A DNA stretch of 64,000 nt from Mytilus edulis (Eukaryota > Mollusca > Bivalvia > Mytilida > Mytilidae): assembly GCF_963676685.1 (NCBI RefSeq), contig NC_092354.1:38720193-38784192 (forward strand). The letters run 5' to 3'. The notes under the pieces are model-generated. The model was not told the DNA's origin, did no database searches, and saw only the letters and a program-made list of their open reading frames with translations. Below, piece by piece: positions 9,982 through 20,244 of this stretch (positions are counted from its first letter, which is position 1; every line of letters begins with the position of its first letter). Made by a program: the position numbers and the translations under genes.

Positions 9982-11655
9982 TTATTTATTTTTACTGTCA
10001 ACCACCTTTCTTACATTTTTACCAGTCAAATTAGGAGTAGGTTTTGCAATAGATCTCCTTTCAAGATTCCTCTGTTTTTTCTTAATTTTTTTGGCCATTT
10101 TTGCACTGACAAATTTATTTGGGGTGTCATTTTCACCATCAGAACAAATAGAAGACTCATTTTCATTTGCACCTTTCATGGAGACTTCTTCGTCACCAAC
10201 GAAGGTGCTTTTATCATTAGAGCAACCCTGCTTAATTTCAATTTCATTTTCACTCACCCTAGTGACAATATTGTCCCCAGAAGGAGCGTCATTACTAGCT
10301 ATTTTTAACTTTTTGCCATCAGAAAAATCCTTGTCTAAATTGATGTTTTCATTAACATCTTCCTCGTTATCTAGATTCAATAGTTCATCGTCTGTTATCT
10401 CATTATTACTTTCGGTATCACTGTCCATCTTTCTCTTTCTGTTTTCCTCCTGGGGGTGGCTTTTTGGTTTATTTTGCACCACATTAACTTCTATCGGAAC
10501 AGTTGTTTTAGGATCAGTATCGGCAACATCTTCCTCTGACCAAACTTCAGACATATCTTCATCATCATTTTCACCGGTAATATTAACTATTTCCGGACCA
10601 TTTTCGTCATTCTGTTTGTTGCAAGTACAACGATCGCTTTTTTCTGTGCATGTGTCGCATGTACACACACATGGATGTTTACGACAGTCCTGACAAGGAC
10701 ATACACACGGATCACTTTTACAGAAAGAGCAGGTACATATACATGGGTACTTTTCACATTTAAAGCAGGCGCATATACAGTCTTTTTTCCCACAAATGTT
10801 ACATTTGCACATACAAAAATAGAAATTACATATTTCACAGTTCTTCTTCTTTTTATATGCTGGAGGTTGATCTTTTTTGGTATTTGAGCTACTTCCACAC
10901 ACACAAAATAACGGTAAATTATGGCAATATTCACATTTACTAGCTTTACATTGTCTCTTTGAATGTCCATATTGGCCACACCCGTGACAAACAAAGTACG
11001 GACATTGTTTACGCATATGCTCCGGTGACAAACACTCCGAGCAGACCTTTATCTGGTTGTTATGTACAAGCCGAAAATATTTCGTATCTGAGCCTATTTT
11101 GAAAGGTATTGTCCATGGCAAAGCCAACATACCCTGTGGAAATTTGCATTTCATAAATCTTGTCCCGTCTGCTACCTGCGTTCCAGGTATTGCTCGTCTG
11201 TATATAGGCGAAACGATTTTCACCCCTTTTGATACTAATTTACTTCTTATATCATCATCCGAAATAAACGATGGAAGTTGCATTATAGAAACAACAGTTA
11301 TATCCGAATGTAACATGCTGACTTGATATTCATTATTTGCAATATCAATTCCTTCTTGCACTAGACGGAAAGCAGTCTGCTTACTATCTAATGTTATATC
11401 ATACGACATGGCATCATTTTTGACAACAGCTAACACCGAATTTAAACCAGTGACTGTTTCAATATCTTCAATTACTATTCTTTCACCAATAACATCTGTA
11501 TTGATTACTTCAATTCTCACAGTACAATCTCTCTGATACGACTTTACATCACGAACATAATTTTGCTTTTGATTATATCCATTCCCAGCACCACGGCTAC
11601 CATTCCGTTGAGAAAAATAAGATTTTTTACTAGTTTGCTCCATTTCGCCGGTCAT
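9982..11655 (-). CDS. LINE ORF1: zinc-knuckle protein with Cys-rich repeat tract
   Basis: 557 aa RNA-binding (gag-like) protein. Residues 40-200 form a domain homologous to the ORF1 product of the LINE at 23447 (shared features include FRLVHNNQIKVCSEC against YRVIHNDQVKVCSGC). Zinc knuckles: CSECLSPEHMRKQC (about 205-218) and CHGCGQYGHSKRQC (about 223-236), then CEYC...CVC. Residues about 273-346 are six tandem motifs of the form CxxC-x4/5-CxCxC, unusual for a LINE ORF1. The C-terminal third is acidic then Lys/Arg-rich. The ATG at 11655 is the first in frame. It overlaps no other plausible gene; antisense ORFs there are compositional shadows. Confidence 0.92.
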   Translation of the reverse strand: MTGEMEQTSKKSYFSQRNGSRGAGNGYNQKQNYVRDVKSYQRDCTVRIEVINTDVIGERIVIEDIETVTGLNSVLAVVKNDAMSYDITLDSKQTAFRLVQEGIDIANNEYQVSMLHSDITVVSIMQLPSFISDDDIRSKLVSKGVKIVSPIYRRAIPGTQVADGTRFMKCKFPQGMLALPWTIPFKIGSDTKYFRLVHNNQIKVCSECLSPEHMRKQCPYFVCHGCGQYGHSKRQCKASKCEYCHNLPLFCVCGSSSNTKKDQPPAYKKKKNCEICNFYFCMCKCNICGKKDCICACFKCEKYPCICTCSFCKSDPCVCPCQDCRKHPCVCTCDTCTEKSDRCTCNKQNDENGPEIVNITGENDDEDMSEVWSEEDVADTDPKTTVPIEVNVVQNKPKSHPQEENRKRKMDSDTESNNEITDDELLNLDNEEDVNENINLDKDFSDGKKLKIASNDAPSGDNIVTRVSENEIEIKQGCSNDKSTFVGDEEVSMKGANENESSICSDGENDTPNKFVSAKMAKKIKKKQRNLERRSIAKPTPNLTGKNVRKVVDSKNK

Positions 11656-11928
11656 TCCGGAAAATTACAAGCAAGCACAGCCCAAATTTGTAAACAAACA
11701 CTCGAGTGCTCCTAAACGACCCCCCTTTTCCACACGAATAAATCGTCGGATTAGGGGGAACTACAGTTTATAATGACAGTTTCTCTTCTAAATACAACAC
11801 AGTTTTGTTAGTAAAACATAAATAAATCATTACTGTTATTATCGAATCATAATATCCTGTTGAAAACAGATTTGTCCACCGGAGCAATTATGACACGTCC
11901 ATCCTGGGCTGCGCTCAGTTGGGACTCC
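11656..11928 (-). other. 5' UTR of the tRNA-Glu LINE
   Basis: 273 bp between the duplicated target and ORF1. It has a C-rich patch near 11719-11727 and no ORF. Any internal Pol II promoter of the element would lie here. The neighbouring intact tRNA-Glu ends 37 bp upstream in the same orientation. Confidence 0.6.
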
Positions 11929-11965
11929 ACAACAGTAATGTGATAAAGATGACCAAAAACTAAAG

Positions 11966-12037
11966 CTCCGATGCCGGGAATCGAACCCGGGCCGTCTGGG
12001 TGAAAACCAGAAATCCTAACCACTAGACCACATCGGA
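11966..12037 (-). tRNA. tRNA-Glu-TTC: tRNA-Glu (TTC), restored by the LINE duplication
   Basis: Consensus sequence. Nucleotides 22-72 lie in the 89-bp duplicate and nucleotides 1-21 are the original flank, so the insertion leaves a complete gene with both internal promoter boxes and terminator. Its 3' end is 37 bp from the LINE 5' end, same strand. Confidence 0.95.
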
Positions 12038-12663
12038 CTTAGTATAACTACCTTAATTTAAGCTACATATAAGCAAGGTCAAGAATAGTTGATTACTTTG
12101 CTTAAACCATGTTTGTGTCAACATATGATTTGATAACTGTGAGGTGAGAGTCTGCGTGAAAGTATGTTATTTCAAAGTTAATCCTTTCTACCTTTCTTAT
12201 CCACACTTAAAGCAGTAATGCTTTGAAAGTGTTTTTTGTTCGATCTAAAAAAAAAAAAATCTCACGGCATTGGTAATGTACAGGTAGTTTGTCGGCAAAA
12301 CCTTCCAACCTGAAATTTATGTACAGTGGTCGCGTAATTAATGTTCATTCACAGAATTGGATTAATTAACCACTTCCCCTTTTTACATCTTAATTTTCAT
12401 TGTGAAGCGGTTTCATTTAAATAAGACGCGAAACCGCCGGCATACTAAGCATAGCATTTGAGTCGCGAGATTATGTCGCAGATTACCAATTGAATAAGTA
12501 CTAAATGCCCGTCGATTTTCTCTTGTCAAACATGTTTTTCGTGTTTCTACATGTTGTACCGACAATAATGTATAATAAACATGCCATCTATCATACATAC
12601 CATGTAACACGTGGTAATCATGTACTGTCCTTATATGATCGAGTTAGACATCTTGGGTTATAA

Positions 12664-12734
12664 GCATCGGTGGTTCAGTGGTAGAATGCTCGCCTGCCAC
12701 GCGGGCGGCCCGGGTTCGATTCCCGGCCGATGCA
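12664..12734 (+). tRNA. tRNA-Gly-GCC: tRNA-Gly (GCC)
   Basis: Consensus copy, terminator TTTCTTTTTT. Confidence 0.96.
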
Positions 12735-13064
12735 TTTCTTTTTTCTTATCTTTGCCACTTTCTAGTGTACCAACTGGCAATGAAGAATGAGGAATGCAAA
12801 GCATTACAGTTTCAATACTTAACAATAATGGACGTTTGTTTGAAATGTGCGACGGTGTTACAACATTTAAAGAACTACTACGGTCTTTTTTGAAAGTGTT
12901 CGTTTACAAATCTATGTCAATCAAAGGATGAATTATTTTCTTTGTCAGATGAAAGTCAGAAAGGTCTTAACTAAATAATCTCCTCATCTGAAACTCAACT
13001 TTTTTTCCCTTAATGGCATGTATTACAACAACAGTAATGTGATAAAGATGACCAAAAACTAAAG

Positions 13065-13136
13065 CTCCGATGCCGGGAATCGAACCCGGGCCGTCTGGGT
13101 GAAAACCAGAAATCCTAACCACTAGACCACATCGGA
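13065..13136 (-). tRNA. tRNA-Glu-TTC: tRNA-Glu (TTC)
   Basis: Consensus copy. Its upstream TATA-like box is kept although the unit carries a 39-bp deletion about 75 bp further upstream. Confidence 0.96.
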
Positions 13137-13722
13137 CTTAGTATAACTACCTTAATTTAAGCTACATATAAGCAAGGTCAAGAATAGTTGATTACTTTGC
13201 TTAAACCATGTTTGTGAAAGTATGTTATTTCAAAGTTAATCCTTTCTACCTTTCTTATCCACACTTAAAGCTTTAATGCTTTGAAAGTGTTTTTTGTTCG
13301 ATCTAAAAAAAAAAAAAATCTCACGGCATTGGTAATGTACAGGTAGTTTGTCGGCAAAACCTTCCAACCTGAAATTTATGTACAGTGGACGCGTAATTAA
13401 TGTTCATTCACAGAATTGGATTAATTAACCACTCCCCCTTTTTACATCTTAATTTTCATTGTGAAGCGGTTTCATTTAAATAAGACGCGAAACCGCCGGC
13501 ATACTAAGCATAGCATTTGAGTCGCGAGATTATGTCGCAGATTACCAATTGAATAAGTACTAAATGCCCGTCGATTTTCTCTTGTCAAACATGTTTTTCG
13601 TGTTTCTACATGTTGTACCGACAATAATGTATAATAAACATGCCATCTATCATACATACCATGTAACACGTGGTAATCATGTACTGTCCTTATATGATCG
13701 AGTTAGACATCTTGGATTATAA

Positions 13723-13793
13723 GCATCGGTGGTTCAGTGGTAGAATGCTCGCCTGCCACGCGGGCGGCCCGGGTTCGATTCCCGGCCGATGCA
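13723..13793 (+). tRNA. tRNA-Gly-GCC: tRNA-Gly (GCC)
   Basis: Consensus copy, with terminator. Confidence 0.96.
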
Positions 13794-14123
13794 TTTCTTT
13801 TTTCTTATCTTTGCCACTTTCTAGTGTACCAACTGGCAATGAAGAATGAGGAATGCAAAGCATTACAGTTTCAATACTTAACAATAATGGACGTTTGTTT
13901 GAAATGTGCGACGGTGTTACAACATTTAAAGAACTACTACGGTCTTTTTTGAAAGTGTTCGTTTACAAATCTATGTCAATCAAAGGATGAATTATTTTCT
14001 TTGTCAGATGAAAGTCAGAAAGGTCTTAACTAAATAATCTCCTCATCTGAAACTCAACTTTTTTTCCCTTAATGGCATGTATTACAACAACAGTAATGTG
14101 ATAAAGATGACCAAAAACTAAAG

Positions 14124-14195
14124 CTCCGATGCCGGGAATCGAACCCGGGCCGTCTGGGTGAAAACCAGAAATCCTAACAACTAGACCACATCGGA
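14124..14195 (-). tRNA. tRNA-Glu-TTC: tRNA-Glu (TTC), G18T variant
   Basis: Plus-strand base 14179 is A in place of C, so the first G of the invariant GG pair in the D loop (G18) becomes T. This position normally contacts the T loop and lies in the A box. The rest is consensus. Probably impaired, possibly an incipient pseudogene. Confidence 0.85.
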
Positions 14196-14822
14196 CTTAG
14201 TATAACTACCTTAATTTAAGCTACATATAAGCAAGGTCAAGAATAGTTGATTACTTTGCTTAAACCATGTTTGTGTCAACATATGATTTGATAACTGTGA
14301 GGTGAGAGTCTGCGTGAAAGTATGTTATTTCAAAGTTAATCCTTTCTACCTTTCTTATCCACACTTAAAGCAGTAATGCTTTGAAAGTGTTTTTTGTTCG
14401 ATCTAAAAAAAAAAAAAATCTCACGGCATTGGTAATGTACAGGTAGTTTGTCGGCAAAACCTTCCAACCTGAAATTTATGTACAGTGGACGCGTAATTAA
14501 TGTTCATTCACAGAATTGGATTAATTAACCACTCCCCCTTTTTACATCTTAATTTTCATTGTGAAGCGGTTTCATTTAAATAAGACGCGAAACCGCCGGC
14601 ATACTAAGCATAGCATTTGAGTCGCGAGATTATGTCGCAGATTACCAATTGAATAAGTACTAAATGCCCGTCGATTTTCTCTTGTCAAACATGTTTTTCG
14701 TGTTTCTACATGTTGTACCGACAATAATGTATAATAAACATGCCATCTATCATACATACCATGTAACACGTGGTAATCATGTACTGTCCTTATATGATCG
14801 AGTTAGACATCTTGGATTATAA

Positions 14823-14893
14823 GCATCGGTGGTTCAGTGGTAGAATGCTCGCCTGCCACGCGGGCGGCCCGGGTTTGATTCCCGGCCGATGCA
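14823..14893 (+). tRNA. tRNA-Gly-GCC: tRNA-Gly (GCC), C56T variant in B box
   Basis: Full-length, but the T loop reads TTTGA in place of TTCGA, so the invariant C56 is T. This hits the B box (TFIIIC site) and the G19-C56 tertiary pair. Likely weak or silent. Confidence 0.82.
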
Positions 14894-15223
14894 TTTCTTT
14901 TTTCTTATCTTTGCCACTTTCTAGTGTACCAACTGGCAATGAAGAATGAGGAATGCAAAGCATTACAGTTTCAATACTTAACAATAATGGACGTTTGTTT
15001 GAAATGTGCGACGGTGTTACAACATTTAAAGAACTACTACGGTCTTTTTTGAAAGTGTTCGTTTGCAAATCTATGTCAATCAAAGGATGAATTATTTTCT
15101 TTGTCAGATGAAAGTCAGAAAGGTCTTAACTAAATAATCTCCTCATCTGAAACTCAACTTTTTTTCCCTTAATGGCATGTATTACAACAACAGTAATGTG
15201 ATAAAGATGACCAAAAACTAAAG

Positions 15224-15295
15224 CTCCGATGCCGGGAATCGAACCCGGGCCGTCTGGGTGAAAACCAGAAATCCTAACCACTAGACCACATCGGA
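15224..15295 (-). tRNA. tRNA-Glu-TTC: tRNA-Glu (TTC)
   Basis: Consensus copy with TTTTT terminator. Confidence 0.96.
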
Positions 15296-15926
15296 CTTAG
15301 TATAACTACCTTAATTTAAGCTACATATAAGCAAGGTCAAGAATAGTTGATTACTTTGCTTAAACCATGTTTGTGTCAACATATGATTTGACAACTGTGA
15401 GGTGAGAGTCTGCGTGAAAGTATGTTATTTCAAAGTTAATCCTTTCTACCTTTCTTATCCACACTTAAAGCAGTAATGCTTTGAAAGTGTTTTTTGTTCG
15501 ATCTAAAAAAAAAAAAAAAAAATCTCACGGCATTGGTAATGTACAGGTAGTTTGTCGGCAAAACCTTCCAACCTGAAATTTATGTACAGTGGACGCGTAA
15601 TTAATGTTCATTCACAGAATTGGATTAATTAACCACTCCCCCTTTTTACATCTTAATTTTCATTGTGAAGCGGTTTCATTTAAATAAGACGCGAAACCGC
15701 CGGCATACTAAGCATAGCATTTGAGTCGCGAGATTTTGTCGCAGATTACCAATTGAATAAGTACTAAATGCCCGTCGATTTTCTCTTGTCAAACATGTTT
15801 TTCGTGTTTCTACATGTTGTACCGACAATAATGTATAATAAACATGCCATCTATCATACATACCATGTAACACGTGGTAATCATGTACTGTCCTTATATG
15901 ATCGAGTTAGACATCTTGGGTTATAA

Positions 15927-15997
15927 GCATCGGTGGTTCAGTGGTAGAATGCTCGCCTGCCACGCGGGCGGCCCGGGTTCGATTCCCGGCCGATGCA
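15927..15997 (+). tRNA. tRNA-Gly-GCC: tRNA-Gly (GCC)
   Basis: Consensus copy. The 1.86-kb insertion starts 83 bp past its 3' end, so gene and terminator are untouched. Confidence 0.96.
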
Positions 15998-16087
15998 TTT
16001 CTTTTTTCTTATCTTTGCCACTTTCTAGTGTACCAACTGGCAATGAAGAATGAGGAATGCAAAGCATTACAGTTTCAATACGTAAGG

Positions 16088-16193
16088 GATATAAGCCGAT
16101 AACAGTCCATTCTGTAAAATATTGGACAGGTCTGAGGCCGCAGGCCGAAGACCTGTTCAATATTTTACAGAATGGACTGTTAGAGGCTTATAT
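16088..16193. repeat. Left terminal hairpin of the 1.86-kb insertion
   Basis: Arms beginning GATATAAGCC and ending GGCTTATATC, with inner halves around ATTGGACAGGTC and GACCTGTTCAAT, loop rich in GGCC. A similar GGCC-centred hairpin lies at 34139-34244. Confidence 0.8.
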
Positions 16194-16554
16194 CTTACTT
16201 AAAACATTGTTTAACACGTCGATAAAAGGTAAAATAAAAACTAAAAGCAAGCAAAGATTTTTTTTCATCAAGTATGAAAATTGTTTTGTAAATAAACTTT
16301 CTTTAAATTACATAAAAATATATCCTACATGTTGGCCCCTTTAAACAATAACTTAACGTAAAACAAATAGACAAAAAGAAAGTACAGCTGAAGGTAAACA
16401 ACATGTATTGTTACATGAAGAATAAGACACAGGGTATGCGTATCATGATTTTTGCGTGCGCAAGGACTACTCACATTTTCTGCTCATAGTTTTCGTGAAT
16501 ACCTTTACATACGGTTTGTGTTTCTAAATGGATAAAGTGATGAAAGTATATTAA

Positions 16555-17403
16555 TTTAAATGCAAATACGAAGAAAAAGATGTCGTTGCATGTATTAGTG
16601 AATGTGTTGTTTCAAACTTTGGATTAAAATCAAATGTGTATTCAGAATCTATTCAGATACATTATTTCAGTGTGGATTACAAAGAGGATATAGTCAAAGC
16701 AGCTAATAATGGTAAGTTATATATATATTATATTTCATAATGTAGTGCTCTTCTATTAGTTTCTTGTTTCTTTTTGGGTTTTATTTTAACGAAGTGATTG
16801 AGAAAATAAAAATAATAGGATATGAAAATAGGTTCTTGTCGAACCATATCGAGTGCACCGCAGTCGATTTTATTACAGATATATAGTAAATATTAACAAA
16901 TGATAAGATAGCAACATGCAATCAGTTATATTCTTTTGTCGGAATTTTCAAGAGACTGTACCCAAACGGTACCACCTAATACCCCCCCCCCCCCCCTAAT
17001 TTCTTTTTTTTCTTTCTGCAAGATCGTGTCGCTCTTTTTTCATTTATTTGTTTATTGAGTCCCTTGTGGTTTATAAATGTTACCGAAATATATTCTTATC
17101 TCGATTTTCTTTTAAACAAAAATCTCTCATAAAACGATCACTGCAAAAAAGTGCGAATCGGAAACACGATTGGTTTGTTTGACAGATAAAATGCGGTTAT
17201 GTTATTATAGTCCCCTAGTTCATGAAGGAAGTTCAAGATTCGCACTTTGTACACAGGAGATAAGGTTTATGTTGTTCATTGCCCTTGTTTTGTTGCATGA
17301 TCAATCAAATTTAAGGAGGATTACTTCATTGCTTTTTTTCATTTTAATTCTAGTTGAAAATGATGTTAGGAAGAATAAGAGCAACACCAGAGGTCAATTT
17401 TGA
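16555..17403 (+). pseudogene. Candidate captured 3' gene fragment, two exons
   Basis: An open stretch 16555-16711 (about 52 codons, no ATG) ends in AATAATG followed by GTAAGT, a good donor. A pyrimidine-rich acceptor ending in TAG at 17351-17353 precedes 17354. Joining them keeps the frame and reaches a TGA at 17401-17403, with AATAAA about 45 bp later. The composition looks protein-like, but I recognise no family. Reading: the last two exons of a host or transposon gene carried by the insertion, without promoter or start. Chance splice-like signals are the alternative. Confidence 0.3.
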
Positions 17404-17759
17404 TAGTCTAAAGACGGATGAGGATAACTCTTTTGAAAAAAGAAATTAATAAAAGCCAAAAAACAAGACTTACAACGAGCATAATCAACTTATTGAATTA
17501 GTTTTAAAAGAGACAACCCCAAAACGTGAGAAAATGGCTGTGATATAAGTATTGGATGTATTAAAAATCAATTTAAAAGTGATTTTTTCCTCAAGAAACC
17601 GTTTTGATGAGTGACAAGTTATTGTATTTAAAAGTGACTTCAATAAAAATGTTGTTTTTTAATTGTCATTTGTTTTTTGTTTGTATTTTTGTTTACATGA
17701 TGAAACAATTAGGGTAATTAATATTTTTATTTATTTCAGTGATTTAACTATCATTTATC

Positions 17760-17867
17760 TGTAAGAATCAGTTATGCTACCTTTAGCTATCCAATATTTT
17801 TAAGAAAGAGGAGGGCTATTCTTAAAAATATTGGACAGCTAAAGGTGACATATTGGTTTCTTACAGG
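17760..17867. repeat. Right terminal hairpin of the 1.86-kb insertion
   Basis: Imperfect palindrome with arms beginning TGTAAGAA and ending TTCTTACA and an AAATATTGGACAGCTAAAG core, loop of about 16 nt. Confidence 0.75.
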
Positions 17868-18183
17868 TAAATGGTAGTCCAATCACTATAATAAAAAACA
17901 GGTAAAACAATAGAATGACGTCACAACAATGTTTTAATTAACAATAATGGACGTTTGTTTGAAATGTGCGACGGTGTTACAACATTTAAAGAACTACTAC
18001 GGTCTTTTTTGAAAGTGTTCGTTTGCAAATCTATGTCAATCAAAGGATGAATTATTTTCTTTGTCAGATGAAAGTCAGAAAGGTCTTAACTAAATAATCT
18101 CCTCATCTGAAACTCAACTTTTTTTCCCTTAATGGCATGTATTACAACAACAGTAATGTGATAAAGATGACCAAAAACTAAAG

Positions 18184-18255
18184 CTCCGATGCCGGGAATC
18201 GAACCCGGGCCGTCTGGGTGAAAACCAGAAATCCTAACCACTAGACCACATCGGA
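18184..18255 (-). tRNA. tRNA-Glu-TTC: tRNA-Glu (TTC)
   Basis: Consensus copy, about 245 bp after the right end of the hairpin insertion. Confidence 0.96.
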
Positions 18256-18884
18256 CTTAGTATAACTACCTTAATTTAAGCTACATATAAGCAAGGTCAA
18301 GAATAGTTGATTACTTTGCTTAAACCATGTTTGTGTCAACATATGATTTGACAACTGTGAGGTGAGAGTCTGCGTGAAAGTATGTTATTTCAAAGTTAAT
18401 CCTTTCTACCTTTCTTATCCACACTTAAAGCAGTAATGCTTTGAAAGTGTTTTTTGTTCGATCTAAAAAAAAAAAAAAAATCTCACGGCATTGGTAATGT
18501 ACAGGTAGTTTGTCGGCAAAACCTTCCAACCTGAAATTTATGTACAGTGGACGCGTAATTAATGTTCATTCACAGAATTGGATTAATTAACCACTCCCCC
18601 TTTTTACATCTTAATTTTCATTGTGAAGCGGTTTCATTTAAATAAGACGCGAAACCGCCGGCATACTAAGCATAGCATTTGAGTCGCGAGATTTTGTCGC
18701 AGATTACCAATTGAATAAGTACTAAATGCCCGTCGATTTTCTCTTGTCAAACATGTTTTTCGTGTTTCTACATGTTGTACCGACAATAATGTATAATAAA
18801 CATGCCATCTATCATACATACCATGTAACACGTGGTAATCATGTACTGTCCTTATATGATCGAGTTAGACATCTTGGGTTATAA

Positions 18885-18955
18885 GCATCGGTGGTTCAGT
18901 GGTAGAATGCTCGCCTGCCACGCGGGCGGCCCGGGTTCGATTCCCGGCCGATGCA
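18885..18955 (+). tRNA. tRNA-Gly-GCC: tRNA-Gly (GCC), last type A copy
   Basis: Consensus copy with terminator TTTCTTTTTT. Confidence 0.96.
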
Positions 18956-19285
18956 TTTCTTTTTTCTTATCTTTGCCACTTTCTAGTGTACCAACTGGCA
19001 ATGAAGAATGAGGAATGCAAAGCATTACAGTTTCAATACTTAACAATAATGGACGTTTGTTTGAAATGTGCGACGGTGTTACAACATTTAAAGAACTACT
19101 ACGGTCTTTTTTGAAAGTGTTCGTTTGCAAATCTATGTCAATCAAAGGATGAATTATTTTCTTTGTCAGATGAAAGTCAGAAAGGTCTTAACTAAATAAT
19201 CTCCTCATCTGAAACTCAACTTTTTTTCCCTTAATGGCATGTATTACAACAACAGTAATGTGATAAAGATGACCAAAAACTAAAG

Positions 19286-19342
19286 CTCCGATGCCGGGAA
19301 TCGAACCCGGGCCGTCTGGGTGAAAAAAAAGACCACATCGGA
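19286..19342 (-). pseudogene. tRNA-Glu pseudogene, 15-nt internal deletion
   Basis: 57 nt in place of 72. The sequence goes from CTGGGTG through an A-run straight to GACCACATCGGA, removing the 5' side of the anticodon arm and part of the D arm. Acceptor and T arm remain. Cannot fold as tRNA. It is the last type A tRNA-Glu, 255 bp before the A/B junction. Confidence 0.93.
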
Positions 19343-20173
19343 CTTAGTATAACTACCTTAATTTAAGCTACATATAAGCAAGGTCAAGAATAGTTGATTA
19401 CTTTGCTTAAACCATGTTTGTGTCAACATATGATTTGATAACTGTGAGTGAGAGTCTGCGTGAAAGTATGTTATTTCAAAGTTAATCCTTTCTACCTTTC
19501 TTATCCACACTTAAAGCAGTAATGCTTTGAAAGTGTTTTTTGTTCGATCTAAAAAAAAAAAAAAAAAAAATCTCACGGCATTGGTAATGTACAGGTGTCA
19601 ACATATGATAACTATGATTCAGCTGACAGCATGACAGGAGAGTATTCAAAGCTCACAAAAATATACCAGTCGGTAATTATAGGATGCAGAAACGTATATC
19701 TACAACTGATAAAGGGCAAAGTTATGTATTTAGCTTAATTGTAATTACATGGAGTGTATGCATTGAAATTAACATGTACCATATGTCGACTTTACGAGTT
19801 CAAGTTGTCTGTCATGCAAACCACAACAGAAATCGTGTCAAATTACAGAACTTTTCGTTTTTGCGATTAGGTCTTCTTTGAAAGACTTGGATTTAATTAT
19901 CCCTCCCCCTTTTAGATCACGATTTTTTTTAACTACGCGGGTAAGCTTAAGTTTCAAATTATACACGAAGCCGACAGTAGCGGGGATATTTCTGGTCATT
20001 ATATTTCAACCTCGAATTGAGATTATGCTGCAGCTGTAATTTAAACTATCGCCGATTTCCTCTATCAAATATATTTACCGACAATTTCAGTATAATATTA
20101 ACATGCATATATACCATACATATCAGGTAACACGTGTTCTTATATGATCAAGTTAAACAAGAGGTAGTCATAA

Positions 20174-20244
20174 GCATCGGTGGTTCAGTGGTAGAATGCT
20201 CGCCTGCCACGCAGGCGGCCCGGGTTCGATTCCCGGCCGATGCA
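20174..20244 (+). tRNA. tRNA-Gly-GCC: tRNA-Gly (GCC), G41A variant
   Basis: Base 20213 is A in place of G, giving a C29-A41 mismatch in the anticodon stem. Otherwise consensus, with TTTCTTTTTT terminator. Confidence 0.9.

Larger units (their letters stand above)
5926..11928 (-). mobile_element. Full-length Tx1/L1-type LINE in tRNA-Glu
   Basis: A 6.0-kb non-LTR retrotransposon on minus: 5' UTR 11928-11656, ORF1 11655-9982, two-base gap, ORF2 9979-6077, a 150-bp 3' UTR and a terminal A-run (plus T-run 5925-5937) preceded by AATAAAGAT. Both ORFs are open and the catalytic motifs are present, so it looks young. It sits inside a tRNA-Glu gene in the same orientation as that gene, and a second element at 20934 uses the same nucleotide, which argues for target specificity. 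The RT motifs (RQGCPISALLYVLAAEPL) place it in the L1/Tx1 group, whose Tx1 branch is known for elements inserted in specific repeated RNA genes or simple repeats. Confidence 0.93.
11929..16080. repeat. Tandem tRNA array, type A block 2
   Basis: Units with tRNA-Glu spacing 1099, 1059 and 1100 bp. The 1059-bp unit lacks about 39 bp near 13214 between two short GTG repeats (normal units read GTTTGTGTCAAC, this one GTTTGTGAAAG), consistent with microhomology deletion. The block includes the LINE's 89-bp duplication (11929-12017) and ends at the hairpin-ended insertion at 16081. Confidence 0.95.
16081..17938. mobile_element. 1.86-kb insertion with a hairpin at each end
   Basis: Breaks a type A unit between TTTCAATAC (16080) and TTAACAATAATGG (about 17938). 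Near each end is a long imperfect hairpin: 16088-16193 and about 17760-17867, each with arms of about 45 bp, both containing the words AATATTGGACA or TCCAATATT. No clear target duplication, no transposase ORF, and no Helitron-type 3' CTRR end that I can see. Non-autonomous; family unknown. The interior carries a candidate gene fragment and a C-run (16982-16996). Confidence 0.6.
17939..19596. repeat. Tandem tRNA array, type A block 3, ending at A/B junction
   Basis: Completes the interrupted unit and adds one more. The last type A sequence ends about 19596 (GTACAGGT) and continues directly as type B (GTCAACATATGATAACT). The joint is not at matching positions of the two unit types and shares only about 2-4 bp, so it looks illegitimate. 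Confidence 0.9.

Noticed and set aside
10091-10994. ORFs of 135-200 aa overlapping LINE ORF1
   Set aside because: Shadow frames of the real ORF1, with Ser- or Val/Cys-biased text and no domains.
16982-16996. C-run as a functional element
   Set aside because: Simple homopolymer, possibly a sequencing or slippage artefact.
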